From Paragonimus westermani (taxonomy: Eukaryota > Platyhelminthes > Trematoda > Plagiorchiida > Troglotrematidae): a stretch of DNA of 64,000 bases. Under the pieces are notes generated by a model. The model saw only the letters and a list, made by a program, of their open reading frames with translations, was not told where the DNA came from and did no database searches. The stretch lies in NCBI GenBank assembly GCA_008508345.1, contig QNGE01000738.1:132586-196585 (forward strand), written 5' to 3'. Positions 28,601-39,790 of the stretch are shown piece after piece. Position 1 is the first letter of the stretch. Every line of letters starts with the position of its first letter. The position numbers and the translations under genes are program-made.

Positions 28601-29569
28601 TTCAAGCCATCGAGTAAATCGACTGGCTCAAAACCGTCTCTCACAGTTTTCCGAACCACTGACTGTCTGACGGGCTGGAGAAGTTGAGCCAGCCACTGTG
28701 CAAACTGGTGTTGTAGTGGGTCAAACATGGATAGTATTGGCCTCGGTGGCGCACCATGCAGTTGGAAAGCACGTGATCTTCTGGATGTAATTGATTATAT
28801 CGTCGACCAATCAATGAAGAGTCCTTCCTGCAATGCTTGCACTTCCTTGATAACACGTCGTTTAACCTCAGCAGCATTTTCCGCTGAATTATTCTGAAGT
28901 AATTTGGTTGTCGTCCAGTAGTGGTTGCGTCCGTGATATATGGTCGGCCTTATCCAGTACCACAACGCCGGGGTCATTGTCTGGTTGCAGGATTATCAGG
29001 TTTTCATTGTTTCATACCTTAGAAAGGGCATCAGTACGTTCCGGAATCAGAATTTTGTTCCGTTTGGAAGATGTAACCCTGTGTTGGTGCTCAAGGTCGG
29101 ACAGCCTGGCTTCAAACCAACTGCGCACGTCATCTGATACTGGAATGATTTGTAAGAGTTGATCAAACGGAAGCTGGAGCTAGGTCTCTGATTCGACGCC
29201 GGTGTTCTTCTTCGGGGGTATACGATATTGAAACTAACAGATAGGATTCCCAAGTGGATGCCGTTGGGCTGAATTGACAACAGGTTGGTCACATATTTAC
29301 CCGTATTTTCAGAAAATAAAGAATCTGTCAGCTTGTGCCTCAGTGACCTCCGTAGATTGCTGAGTAGACTGATTCTTTCTGTTTAAACTTTTCACCACAA
29401 AGGTTGGTGGATTTAATACTGCAGATGAGGCTAAAGTTCTCAAAAATCCACCGGATGGAACTGTAGAGTCTGGTTAGCTTGTTCAGTTGTTCTGTGGTGT
29501 TTTCCATACGGCATTTTGTCAGACGCCGTATGTTAGGAACCTTGGGTTGGATTTTGTCGTGTCAAAGAA

Positions 29570-29932
29570 CATGGTAGTATTAAACAGTCAGTACCAAGTT
29601 GCCCTGGTAATTGATGTGTGTAGGTGTGCGTGTAGTTGTGTGATTGTTTAGGTGGAGGAGCTGCTTGTGTACCTCCACCCAAAATTCGCATCGCTGGGGA
29701 CACTTATAACGCGCAACCGAAACCAGCGAGCGCGCACGGATTGAATTTGAGTTGTGTAACGGGGCGTGCTGCTGTGTTGTCGGTGCCGTTTTAGCTGTCG
29801 TTTGTGTAAGTCGTGTGCATGGCTTACTGGGCCTTCGGCTCATGTGTGTTCGTATTGTTTCCCTTTTCAGAACTGTCGTTCGAACCCCTACTTCGGAAGA
29901 GCGCTGTCCCCTGGTGCGTCCACGTTGCCCGA
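29570..29932 (+). repeat. Dispersed repeat, direct copy of 23640-23890; enters the assembly gap
   Basis: From about 29698 this sequence matches 23646-23890 in the same orientation: shared blocks include AACCAGC(A/G)AGCGCG, TGTGTAAC, GTCGTGTGCATGGC or ATCGTGTGCATGGC, GTTTCC-TT-CAG and GAAAGAACGC or GAAGAGCGC. Just before it, GATGTGTGTAGGTGTGCGTG resembles sequence found beside the Penelope 3' end near 27330 (inverted). One frame carries cysteines and a histidine in a zinc-finger-like spacing (CRLC, then H), but no domain can be claimed. Confidence 0.6.
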
Positions 29933-30085
29933 NNNNNNNNNNNNNNNNNNNNNNNNNNNNNNNNNNNNNNNNNNNNNNNNNNNNNNNNNNNNNNNNNNNN
30001 NNNNNNNNNNNNNNNNNNNNNNNNNNNNNNNNNNNNNNNNNNNNNNNNNNNNNNNNNNNNNNNNNNNNNNNNNNNNNNNNNNNNN
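29933..30085. other. Assembly gap (153 N)
   Basis: A run of N joins the 29570-29932 repeat to the tail of an RTE element. Its true length is unknown, and the repeats on both sides mean the join could be wrong. Confidence 0.99.
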
Positions 30086-30845
30086 AACTATTGCGTGGTC
30101 GCGAGCGGAAGCGTGCGGTACGCAAAGGAACCATCGGTGCCATAGGTCGCGGTGACGTGACTATATGGGGTTGTGATGTGTGCGGCCGCGAATGCGCTGG
30201 CCGTCTGGGGCTAGTAGGTCACCACCGTACTCATAGTACCCCGTCGGCGAAGAGACGGCGAGTACGCTAGGCTCAGGTAGATCATATCAGTATTTTTATT
30301 CTACTTCTGTAATGATTGCATCGGCCAACATCGTGGTCGTTGACAATTAACCCGCTCTTCTCTTCAGAAACTTGAGTGTCTGTGGTTTTTACCCATTCTT
30401 TTCTCCGGCTTTGTTGATGTAATATATGATGAATGGTCTGCTTGGTTTACATAGTTCAAAGTGACTTTTACTTTTCATCCTTATCTTCTCACGGTTGCAC
30501 TAACTTGCACTCCTATACTGCAGCGCTTCATGTAATGCACTTCAAGAATCTCTCTTCTCAGTGTAAATCTCGTCATTGCAGCCTCTCTCTGTTTAGTCTC
30601 CAAGAGATAAGAGTTTCCTTTCCTTATTAACCAATCACGTGGCTAATCAGCATCGGCCGGCCGGACACAAAGGCCACACTGGCACACCTCCCAGTCTTAT
30701 TCCTTCGGGTTCATACTGGATACGTGGTGTGTTGGTGGAACTGCAATTGGTGCAGCGCAAGCCAATTGCAGTGATGGCTAAGCGCAGGCGTCCTTTGGCT
30801 TCGGTCACTGTGACAGGCTGATCCGAACCGGATGCCGCCAACCGT
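30086..30845 (+). mobile_element. RTE-type LINE (zinc-finger family), 3' end of ORF and 3' untranslated region
   Basis: The frame from 30087 ends at 30270 with a C2H2-like finger, WGCDVCGRECAGRLGLVG then HHRTHSTPS and a basic end KRRRVR. Flatworm RTE LINEs end in such a finger. About 370 bp further on, 30640-30843 matches, inverted, 36334-36110 in the minus-strand copy, where it also lies about 330 bp past the finger, so it is a shared 3' untranslated part. The rest of the element is lost in the gap. Confidence 0.7.
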
Positions 30846-30985
30846 GGTTGTTGATTTTGTTGTTTAGCTCCACAATGTCTATCGATCTTTGCTATATAAA
30901 CCCATAGGCTTCTGTAAGCGCCTGATGAGATGCAGCGAAATGTATTCGAGAGATACGTTATGCAAAAAAACTGTTTCTGACTTCC
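30845..30985 (+). mobile_element. Solo Penelope 3'-end fragment, inverted relative to the main copy
   Basis: This stretch matches the reverse complement of about 27185-27320, from GTTGTTGATT through CCCATAGGCTTC and the hammerhead core to GCAAAAAAACTGTTTCTG. Similarity fades after about 30985. It begins exactly where the upstream RTE 3' repeat (30640-30843) ends, which suggests insertion at that point. Confidence 0.75.
30918..30963 (+). ncRNA. Second hammerhead-ribozyme-like motif (inverted copy)
   Basis: CTGATGA at 30922-30928, the same hairpin GATGCAGC, GAAA at 30937-30940, helix III ATGTAT / ATACGT around the identical loop TCGAGAG, and T at 30959 at the cleavage position. Compared with the copy at 27256-27211, helix III pairs change from G-U to A-U and from C-G to U-A, keeping pairing. 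Helix I is poorer here (one mismatch next to the core). Confidence 0.55.
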
Positions 30986-31989
30986 TTGTTCAACTACTTC
31001 ACGGAAAAAGATTGCTTTGCTTTTCAAATACTGCGATCTGTTTTCTTCCAACACGTAACGTTGTTAGGGTTAAAATCCGTCGACGTGAAATTTTTAGGCA
31101 ATTTTGGTAAACGGACTGTCGGCAAGAGCTGCCGGTAATTTCTCGATGAATTCCTAAAGAGGGCTGGGGCGTGTTAGATCAAAGAGGGGAAAGCTCTTCT
31201 GAACGTTAGGCAAAGTAGACGGGGTAAGCGAATACAAAAGAAAATATGAAGAGGGACTTGAATCGATGGCTCGTATACTAGTGGTCAAGTCACGCGACCG
31301 TTATCCGCCAGAGTTTGTGTTATTCAGCGGCAGTTAGACCAAACAAGATTCGATTTTCTGCTCGCTTAAACATGGGTCCCTAAGTCAGCATTATTGGTGT
31401 ATCTGATTCGAAGTTGGAGCATGTCACTCCAGTTCTGCTTAAATTAGGGAATGATGAAGAAGAACCCGACAGAAGCTTGTGTAGTAAGTAAAATATGCAC
31501 CGACATAATGCCTGAAAGCACGGAAGAGCCAACTTTTTTGACTCCGAATGAGTGAATTAAACCGCGGATGGGGTGCAGGGATCTGCTAGGAGGTCGTAGT
31601 TGGCAGTTATTAGGTAGGCAGTAATACCCCAATGTCGCCAGTCTCTATAGAATGTTATGGTTTTGAGGTCATAAGTGTATGACGGTCTAGACAATTATCT
31701 GATTTCATCTAAGTGCAGCGGCGCCGTCAATAATAAATCCCAAGAACTGCAGATTTAAGGTGATTTGTTCGCGCAATTCTAAGACTTTTTTACTCATATC
31801 TGCCCAACGTTGGCTAATATTCTGATCAATTTAACGGCTCGTTTACATAAATCCGTTATTCATAGACACGGTTACATTGCCGCTCTCCTCCCAATTGTTT
31901 GACTCCCCACAAGAACGAAAATAACGGGCAAAATTGCTGGTGTGTTGGTCCTGAATAATTTGTTGTCTCTGGTGGGCTTTTCTTTGCGG

Positions 31990-33080
31990 CGAACTATTAT
32001 AAAGCGTTCTCATACCACGAACGCCGCACTCAAACGATAGAAATAGGTCGGCGGTGCTCAAGATTGAAAAAGTGACTACCGGGGCGGTCTTCCTAATGTA
32101 CATGAATGACTTACGCGACGTTATTAGACATGATATGTCCTTTCTGTTTGCTGACGATATCAGAATCGTTTACACCTTCCGCCAGGGCAGTAACATCAAT
32201 CTCTGTCCAGAAATTATGCCACGGGACTTGGCGTTATTGCAGCTGTGGTTCAGAACACGGCTGATGTCGTTCTCAGCGAACAAATCGAACATCATCACTC
32301 ATGGTTGTAAATTACCTCATTGTTCCATTCCACCAAATGGCTGCAGTACTGATGCAGCCACTTTGGTGGGAGAGCTAAGAATATGGTACTTAAACTCCCT
32401 TAATTTCTCCGAACAAGTACGCTTCCAGGTGCAAAAAACTAAAAGAACAATAGACTGTATCAAAAAGACGTCCAGTCTATCAGCTGTGAAGCTGACGCTT
32501 TGAAAAATGTGTGCTCGGCCTCAACTCGATTATTGTACTTTCATTCACTGCCACCTACGCAAGTCTGATAGGCTTGTGTTAGAACACCTTTAACGATCAT
32601 TTATCAAAAGCTTATTACGATATTCTTCTTCGTTCACCTATAGACAACGATGTGAAAAACTTGGTATTGATCCACGTTGGTTGCGTATACTGAAGTTGAA
32701 CCTGACGATCCCGTATGGACTCACATTCGGAAGTGATTACTTCAGCGTTTACCGTCCACTTACAACACAGCCCTCCATTTAGTCTGAGAAATAAAAGTTT
32801 CACCTTGCCAACCCTGATATCCCAGAAAAATATACTTGCGAGCTTCTTCCTTGTAAAGTATTCTCACATATGGAATAAACTTCCAAATGAATTCAGGGCC
32901 AGCAACAACATTCAACGTTTTAAAAATGGTTTGGACAGCTCTTACGTCATCAAACACAATGTACATCTTCCAACTCTCTGCTTCACCTGATGAACTTTTT
33001 GAGTGTGGTCCGAAAATATTTAGCCGTCGGATGCGTAGTACGTAGATAACCACTCCACCGTCTGACAACCTTCGTAAACA
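31990..33080 (+). mobile_element. LINE (second non-RTE family), RT catalytic region to 3' end
   Basis: 32054-32503 is open and contains VFLMYMNDLRDVIRHDMSFL then FADDIRIVYTFRQGSN, with an intact FADD at 32147-32158, and the helix motif LQLWFRTRLMSFSANKSN. Further pieces are YRQRCEKLGIDPRWLRILKL near 32640, LRNKSFTLPTLI near 32800 and YSHIWNKLPNEF near 32860 (the C-terminal V-LWN-LP box). The 3' part keeps CCTGATGAACTTTTTGAG and GGTCCGAAAATATTTAGCC near 32988-33025, shared with the fragment at 25555-25945. Frameshift after 32503. Confidence 0.75.
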
Positions 33081-36079
33081 TCCTGCATGAAACGGTTTGT
33101 TATGATTTACTCACACGATCCTTTAGCACTTTCCCTATTGCGCGCTCACCAAAACCGTCTGTAACTCAACACCACGTAAATGACATGTGTTCATTCACGT
33201 ATATACACTGCCCAGGTTGCTAGGAAATGCGAAATTGGGGCTTAATGATGAATTCAGCAGAACGACGTCATGCGGTCTTTAGTTATAACACGCACATTTC
33301 ACGCGACCCTTCAAACCGTCGAGTAAATTCTCCGTTTACCCGAATAAATATCGAGTGCATAGAAAAATGCCACAACAAACAGCAGAAAGGGTGATATACT
33401 TCAATAATCACAACAAAAATAATATTATCGCATGACGCCTTTGTCGGAAAAATTCGCATACACATTGTTTGTCGTAGTAAGTGTAATCACCCCATATTTC
33501 CTCTTCTAACACGTGAAAGGAAATCTTCCTACGGACTATGGACGCACGGAGCTTCGTATCAGCTGAACAGTTAGCAAGATGTTGAAATTTTGAGGTATTC
33601 AAGCAATCGACGAAATCCTGCGTCAGCGTCTGCCAGATCATTTGCTGAATTTTTGGAGTTTCCGCCCTGCCTCGCCACAGCCGACCGATCTTGACATTGC
33701 CCGGATGCTAATTATACTCCTCAATGACAAAACACCCCAAATATGCGTTCAGGCGTTCTCCCCGGAGTTACCTTGAAATATTTAAACATTCGTCCCCCCT
33801 CAACATTGTAAAAAGTAAATTAGTGTGAAACCTTATTTTTGGACCAAATCCGTGAAGCAAGCGAACCGTCCAGTTTCCTGTTGTGTGCGTCAACGTTTCA
33901 TAGACCACAGTCATTTGCTTTTTAACCAAGTCCTTTTTGACAAAAGGCTCAACGTTTGTGCTACTGGTTAATTATTCGTTTTGTATTATTTGTAATTACC
34001 TGCCATGATCACGCAGAACCCAGCGTGCTCCTCACACGTGCGTTGAAAAATACACATTATTCATTCATTCACTTATTTACATGTTGTGGAATGATTTAAA
34101 GGTTGGGGTGTCTTACACACTTCATCACTCCTCGATATTCTTCGTTCACTTTTTCGGTGGATAAACACCACAGGCTTGGCGTGGTCCCAATTGTACATAG
34201 GCGATAGTCGAATTCCTTGTTTCAGAGTTATATATCCAGTAAAGTGCTGCAAGTACGTGTTCAGCTCTTATGAGCCATCGATAAAAGTCAAAGGTGTGAC
34301 AGCTCAAAACCCATGCTCCAGTGAAAGCCGATAGATTGTACAAGGCAGAATCACTTTCAGAAATTTGCTCTAGAATTCAGTTGCTGCAAAATTAAATGCA
34401 TGCTGCTTGAGGTACGGTGTATTATTCGGAAATTCACATGCGCCAGTCACACCAATAAGCACCGTAAAATTCTGGCCTACCCAAGTGAAAGCTTGTTCTG
34501 ATGCTGCAGTGATTTGAAATGTAAGTGGTTCAATCCCAGAACCAGTTTCCACGCAGCACGCTAATCAGCGAGGTCGTTGTGATTAGTCACACGGCAAAAC
34601 AATAGTAACACAAAACATCTGGCCATGAATCATAACCACTACACTCGTATACTACAGTTGATTCAAGACGAGAACCTGCATTGTACGCCTCTACTGTAGT
34701 TGTGTACTTAGATGAAACCTTAAAAGGTCCGTCAGGAATAATGTGCGGTTAACACTGATAAACCTGGAGTTTATCACTCACAATAAAAGGTTGCAGAGCA
34801 TGAATTATTCAGTGGTTTTCTTCTACCGTCGCCGACGGTAGGGTCCATGGGCGTCGTAATTAAGCCGCAGAACTCCGAACACGCCATATCTTAAACCATG
34901 CATGACGTATCTAACATCCTGTACCATAACCCACTGCGCTGGGTGATTTTCCGCTTGATCACTTCAAAAGCGTGAGCCAAGCTTTGATGAGATCACAACT
35001 GAACGCAATGATGCAGCTTTGTGTACGTTTTCCGATAAATAAGAGGAATTCAGGAAAGCGGGAGGTGCACAGTCTCAAGGAAGGAGATGAAACTGACTTA
35101 GCAAGTCGAAAGTGAACGATTCTTAGCTCTGCATCTGTTCCTTTCAGTAAAAGATCACAACGAGGGAATTAACAGTGAAATTATACCAAACGTTTGTACA
35201 ACAATTTGAATTGAAACGTACTATAGGTGGTCACTACACCTGGTCATGGAATTCAGCCACGTAATCCAAGAGCATTTGGTAAGTAAGTAAGTTAAACCTA
35301 TCTCGAATTCACTGTTTATATCCGCTGACCGCGGATTGCTCTGTTTAAAGAGATGGTCACATTGTTCATGTTCATGGTCTAGCTGGTATATCCAGAAGAG
35401 CTGTTGACAATGGAGTGTGTACAAACATATCGCCTTGTCTACTCTTCCCTGGTGGACACCCCTTGCAGGAATTTTTTCTCAATTCGAACCCCTTCAATCT
35501 TTTTTTACTACCAGGTGCCTAATACTGTTTGAATGGAAGCCTCCAACATTCTCAGGCACACCCACTACATCAACACTGTTGTTGAATAAATAAAAATTGA
35601 CTGTTGAAAAAATTGAAAAGTTCAAAAATTGAAAAATAACGCCGTGGGGAGGAAAATTTCGTGGATGCCATGAGTTCGTGTGCAGGAAAAAGGCGATTAT
35701 CATACTCACAGGTGTTGCGCTCTAATTTCGTTCTAAAATCAAGACGAGTATCGCGTTTGAATAGTTGTTTCGGAAATGATGAACATAATGACGTCCACAG
35801 TTTTGGTGAGGTAAGAACATTCAGGTGACTAGACTTTGACCGTCACAACCGCGAAATTTTACCACCACTAAAATTCGTTCGAAGCATCGTACTAAAGTGT
35901 ATTTCCGTTATATTTTTCAGGGAAGCAGCAATTCGTTTTTTTGGTTAGACTGCTAATATGCCGGGATGTTCTCGCTGGAAATTTTGAAGTTGAACACGTC
36001 TTCCTTCGCTGAATAAAGTCGAAATTTGCGTGTCTACGATCCTATGAAGGAAACGGATATTAGCACCACATTGTGTTTC
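33081..36079. other. Unrecognised intergenic sequence
   Basis: A minus frame at 34552-34370 begins METGSGIEPLTF, a phrase that often comes from repetitive DNA in databases. No second copy was found in this window and no domain can be named. Confidence 0.4.
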
Positions 36080-39000
36080 CATGTAGCTCAGCAAGTATAT
36101 TATCGCACTTGGTGGCAGAAGGTACGGTTGGCGCCATCTGTTTCGGACCAAGCTGTCACACTGAACGAGGCTGGAGGGCACTTATATATAACCACCACCG
36201 CAAATGGGGTTCGCCGGATTTTCTGCAGTGCCACTCATACACCAATTATACAACGTAAACCCGAAGCAGTAAGAACGGAGTGTATGTCAGTGAGGCCCTT
36301 ATATACAGCTGGTCAGTGCTGGTTAGCCAGTTGACTAAAATGAACCTGAAATCCCCGTCTATTGTGAAGTAAACTGGGACTCTAACAGTTGAATCAAAAC
36401 TAGGAAAAATATACTGAAAGTATAATGAAAGCAGTCCAGAGAAGCTTTTGGTGTAGTTCAGAAGAGATAGAGGAAACTTCAAAGTACAAATGAAAAACAG
36501 GGAGCATTAGGCCCAATGTACACCAAAAAAGCTCGAGAACCGAAAGACTAGACGGCCAACCAGACTTAGGTCTCTAAAAGGGGTAACGGATGGGATGTAA
36601 AACGACAGTGTTCGTTGTTCGATGCGAGTAAGAGGAGAAGAAAGTATAGAACTGATGTTGCTACCGGAGCTTAACGCACCGGTTGTCTTTTGTGCGACGG
36701 TGTGCTATGACTACTTTGGTAGCCTACTAATCCGAAGTGACCAGTGCATTTACAAAGGCATACATTGCAACGTCATACAGTCACGCCAGCACTACCTGTT
36801 GCACCGCTAAGTTCTTCAGGTACCGCGCACCTTCGTTCACGGTCGCGTAGTGACTCAGCGAAATTTCAGACGCCCGTCCAGATTCTACTTCCTCAGGGTG
36901 TCTAGTTCAAGACCGCCTTTGCAAGATCTAAAATCAATGCAACAACGCAAATACTCACTTGAAAACCATCCTGGAACCCCGGATTTTGACAACCGGGATT
37001 TCGTTTACGAGATATCTCCTTCCAAGTGACACATTTCTGGAATACAGTCATCGCCCATCCGACGGACGTGACTTAGTCAACCCGGCTGATTCAAACTTAG
37101 CATGGCTTCCATTCTGGTCATGCCGTCTCACCGTAGTACCCTAGCGCTCAGACACACCCGACCACCAAAAACCCAAGGTGTCTTAAGACATTGCAAATGT
37201 AAAAGGCTTAGATAGCACACGTTCCGCTGGCGGACTGTCCAAGTTTCACTGTCGTACAACCGTAAAGAAACTATCGAGCTGTGAGCACAGCAGATAGTAG
37301 CCAACTGTAGGTTGTGACTCAATTAGACACGTCTTTCAAGAAGTTCGAAAGCAGCACCAGCGATCATTAAACAAACCTGTCCAAAAATTGCTAGCCGAAT
37401 AACAGAAATCTACGCAGCCGTTAGCATCTTCATCGAGGCGGATTTGAGTTTTACATGCAGGAACAGCATCTTCATCTGGGGAAGGCTGAAAGAGTGTGAA
37501 TGTCTCATCACTGCTGATATCAGATCCAAACTCGGGTGCCACAGTTACGAATGTCGCGGAAAGTCGCTGCAGTTCTTTTTCATTTTATGCTAGCAGCCTA
37601 CTGTCCTCTACAAACAAGCATGCACCTCATTCAGGTTTGCAACCGGGTTGACTAAACGAACTCACGAATATCCACTGGGCGTCAGTCCGTGCAGTACTCA
37701 ACCTCGACGGTATCCTCTGCTGAGTCCCGAACAGCAGTTGGCAGCATTAAAGGCAGATAAAACCAAATAGGGCTGGAGCTAGGATACGACCGTGCTTCAA
37801 GCAGTGACAATGTGCAAATCAAAGGTTGCTCCACACATTTTTACTTCCGCTCTTATTCCCGCATACAGTATATCAACCAAATTCACAAACTTCCATGTAC
37901 GTCCGAAATTTGCAAGTACCGCTCACAACGTCCCGCGTCTCATGGAAACAAAATCCCTCATGAAGTGCACAAGGAGGGTATGTGGGTGCTGCTGGCGTTT
38001 CCAGTAACTCTCTTGAACCTGCCTAGCAACAAACATCAAGTCTATCGTACTGTACTCGCTCGCGTTCAGTCGGTTGAGAAAATTTTTTCAGGCAAGTCGT
38101 CTGCGCAGCTCAGCACGCGAGCGCTCGACGGCTGTCCGGGCAATGCTTCCAACCCTTAGTTTCAAACGATGGTACACCGAGGGCACCCTCGAAATCTTGT
38201 GCATCATATCTTGCTCCCAGAATGAGTGAACCAGCTGGACCAAAGCACGTTCCTACGCCGGTCCGCCCTTCTCCAGGGCCTTAACTGGTAATTCATCTTA
38301 GCCCACAGCGTTCTCGTTGCATAGTTGTCCAATCACCTTCTGTAACTCAGTCAAATCTAGGACGACAGTTGGTGAAGATTTGACGTCTTGTTGCGATGGG
38401 CCGCGCACGGTCACCCAATTAATGATAAAAGGACGTTTCAGCAGGCTGCCAAAGTGTTTGTGCCAGACTCCGTTGATGTCCTCTGTTTGGTTGCACAAAA
38501 AATTTGGTGCCAGCGTCAACCAGTGCTCCGGTAAGCAGGGGGCTGAACCAAAAATCGTTTTCGGAATGCCGCAGAACTCTGTATTTTCTATGGTTCGTGT
38601 ACTCTCTCGTATTGCTTCCTTTAAGAGTCGTCCATGACTCCGCACACACTTTGAGCGTATTGACGATGGATATTCAGGACACTCGCGCTTTTTGGTTTCA
38701 CTATCCGATTCTATGATTGTAGCGGCAAACGCCACATTCTTCTTCCGTACCGAAATAGAGACATCCGCTGTGATATGGTTGAATCATTCCGGACCTCTGT
38801 GGCTCTCAACCATCTTGATAGCTGTTTTCTTATAAGCTAGAGGGTATTTGACATGTGAGCGTCCTGTAGCTCAATGGAAACTGCACGCCAAAATGCAGTC
38901 CACTGTCCGGAAATCCCCAGTCGTCTGGCACCCAGCATGTACCGTTGTCCGGAGAATCTACAATAAACAGGCTCACACACATGAATGAACAAGTTGGTCC

Positions 39001-39790
39001 CGACCGGCTCATGGTCTGTGCCACATTCAGTGCCGCGCCTCACCCGTGTGATGCTCAAGAATTTCGCGTCGCCGCACAATCACGTAATCAAACGAAGGAT
39101 GTTGACCATTAAGTGGGTGAGTCGACATTGTGGTGCTCTTTCCACCCGGCTGCAATACGGTGGTTGTGAAAGCCTGCTTGTTAGTAGCACACAGGTGTTC
39201 TCGCTGAATAAATCAGCGCCGGTGGGCCCATGGACTACTAACCAGGCCGCCCAGCCGCGCCCATGTCCAGCGTTAAGGCCATCTAGGATAAACGGTTGCT
39301 CACCAGTTCCGGCTGGATTGCGGCAGATATTCGGCCATAGAATCGGTTTTGATATCACCAGTATGACGCATAGATGGACCATAAACTAACGGAAGTGGCA
39401 TACATACCTTGACCGCATCAAAGGTGCATGGAAATGATTCGGGGGCTGACGACTTGCACTCCACATTTCAAAGCATTGATGCGGTCAGCGATTGCAAAAC
39501 AAATACTATGATCTCTGGCACCAATTGTCAAGTGAACTACCCAGTAGTAGGCGTACACAACATTCGCTTCACGGAGTTAATCTTGGTCTGCGAGCCAGTT
39601 CTCAATTAAGGCTTCTAAGTCGACTCCATATTGGCTCACCTCCATCGCGGTTAGCACGGCGCGGCGTTCTGGCCATCCTGTTGTGCTTTACTGATCCAAA
39701 ATCGCGCACAAATTTCATGCCCTAATGCAGCGCATCTCGCATACCTGGGCGTATCTCGGGATGATCGTCGTGTTACCGGGGCTCGCATTG
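36080..39790 (-). mobile_element. RTE-type LINE (zinc-finger family), long decayed copy
   Basis: Minus strand, 5' to 3'. At about 39700-39400 are broken pieces of the endonuclease start (MARTPRRANRD, RLRSLN, ELARRPRL). At 39382-39080 is an endonuclease segment with LDGLNAGHGRGWAAWLVVHG (normally GDFNA-VG). At 38995-39079 VRRGTECGTDHEPV gives the catalytic DH end of the endonuclease. At 38735-38298 is the spacer ending in the ELQKVIGQL stretch before the RT. At 37322-37128 is the post-RT segment DSETWTVRQRNVC-LSLLHLQCL. At about 37110-36990 comes EAMLSLNQPG and HVRRMGDDCIPEM. At about 36775-36700 is the tail finger remnant (FGLVGYQSSHSTPS), matching the finger at 30230. The 3' untranslated repeat lies at 36334-36110. 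Central RT motifs could not be read. Many stops and frameshifts. Confidence 0.8.

Larger units (their letters stand above)
27175..29580 (-). mobile_element. Penelope-like retroelement (reverse transcriptase plus GIY-YIG endonuclease), decayed
   Basis: Minus strand, in element order. At about 29290-28600 there is broken upstream coding sequence. At 28600-28052 a 182-codon uninterrupted reverse-transcriptase segment carries the catalytic YVDD at 28285-28274, a motif-B-like MSSPLDPLLSDIF (normally MGSPLGP) and the Penelope-typical ending SVYRKHTRT-GHLNFYS. After a frameshift, a GIY-YIG-type segment lies at 27660-27601 with YECRVTYMGRSG and YRVNEH. The element then runs into a non-coding 3' part with a hammerhead-like motif at 27252-27211. 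Penelope-like elements are known for exactly this RT plus GIY-YIG order. Frameshifts and stops elsewhere make it inactive. Confidence 0.85.

Noticed and set aside
34370..34552. Coding exon starting METGSGIEPLTF (minus)
   Set aside because: The phrase is typical of translated repeats, and no domain or partner exon was found.
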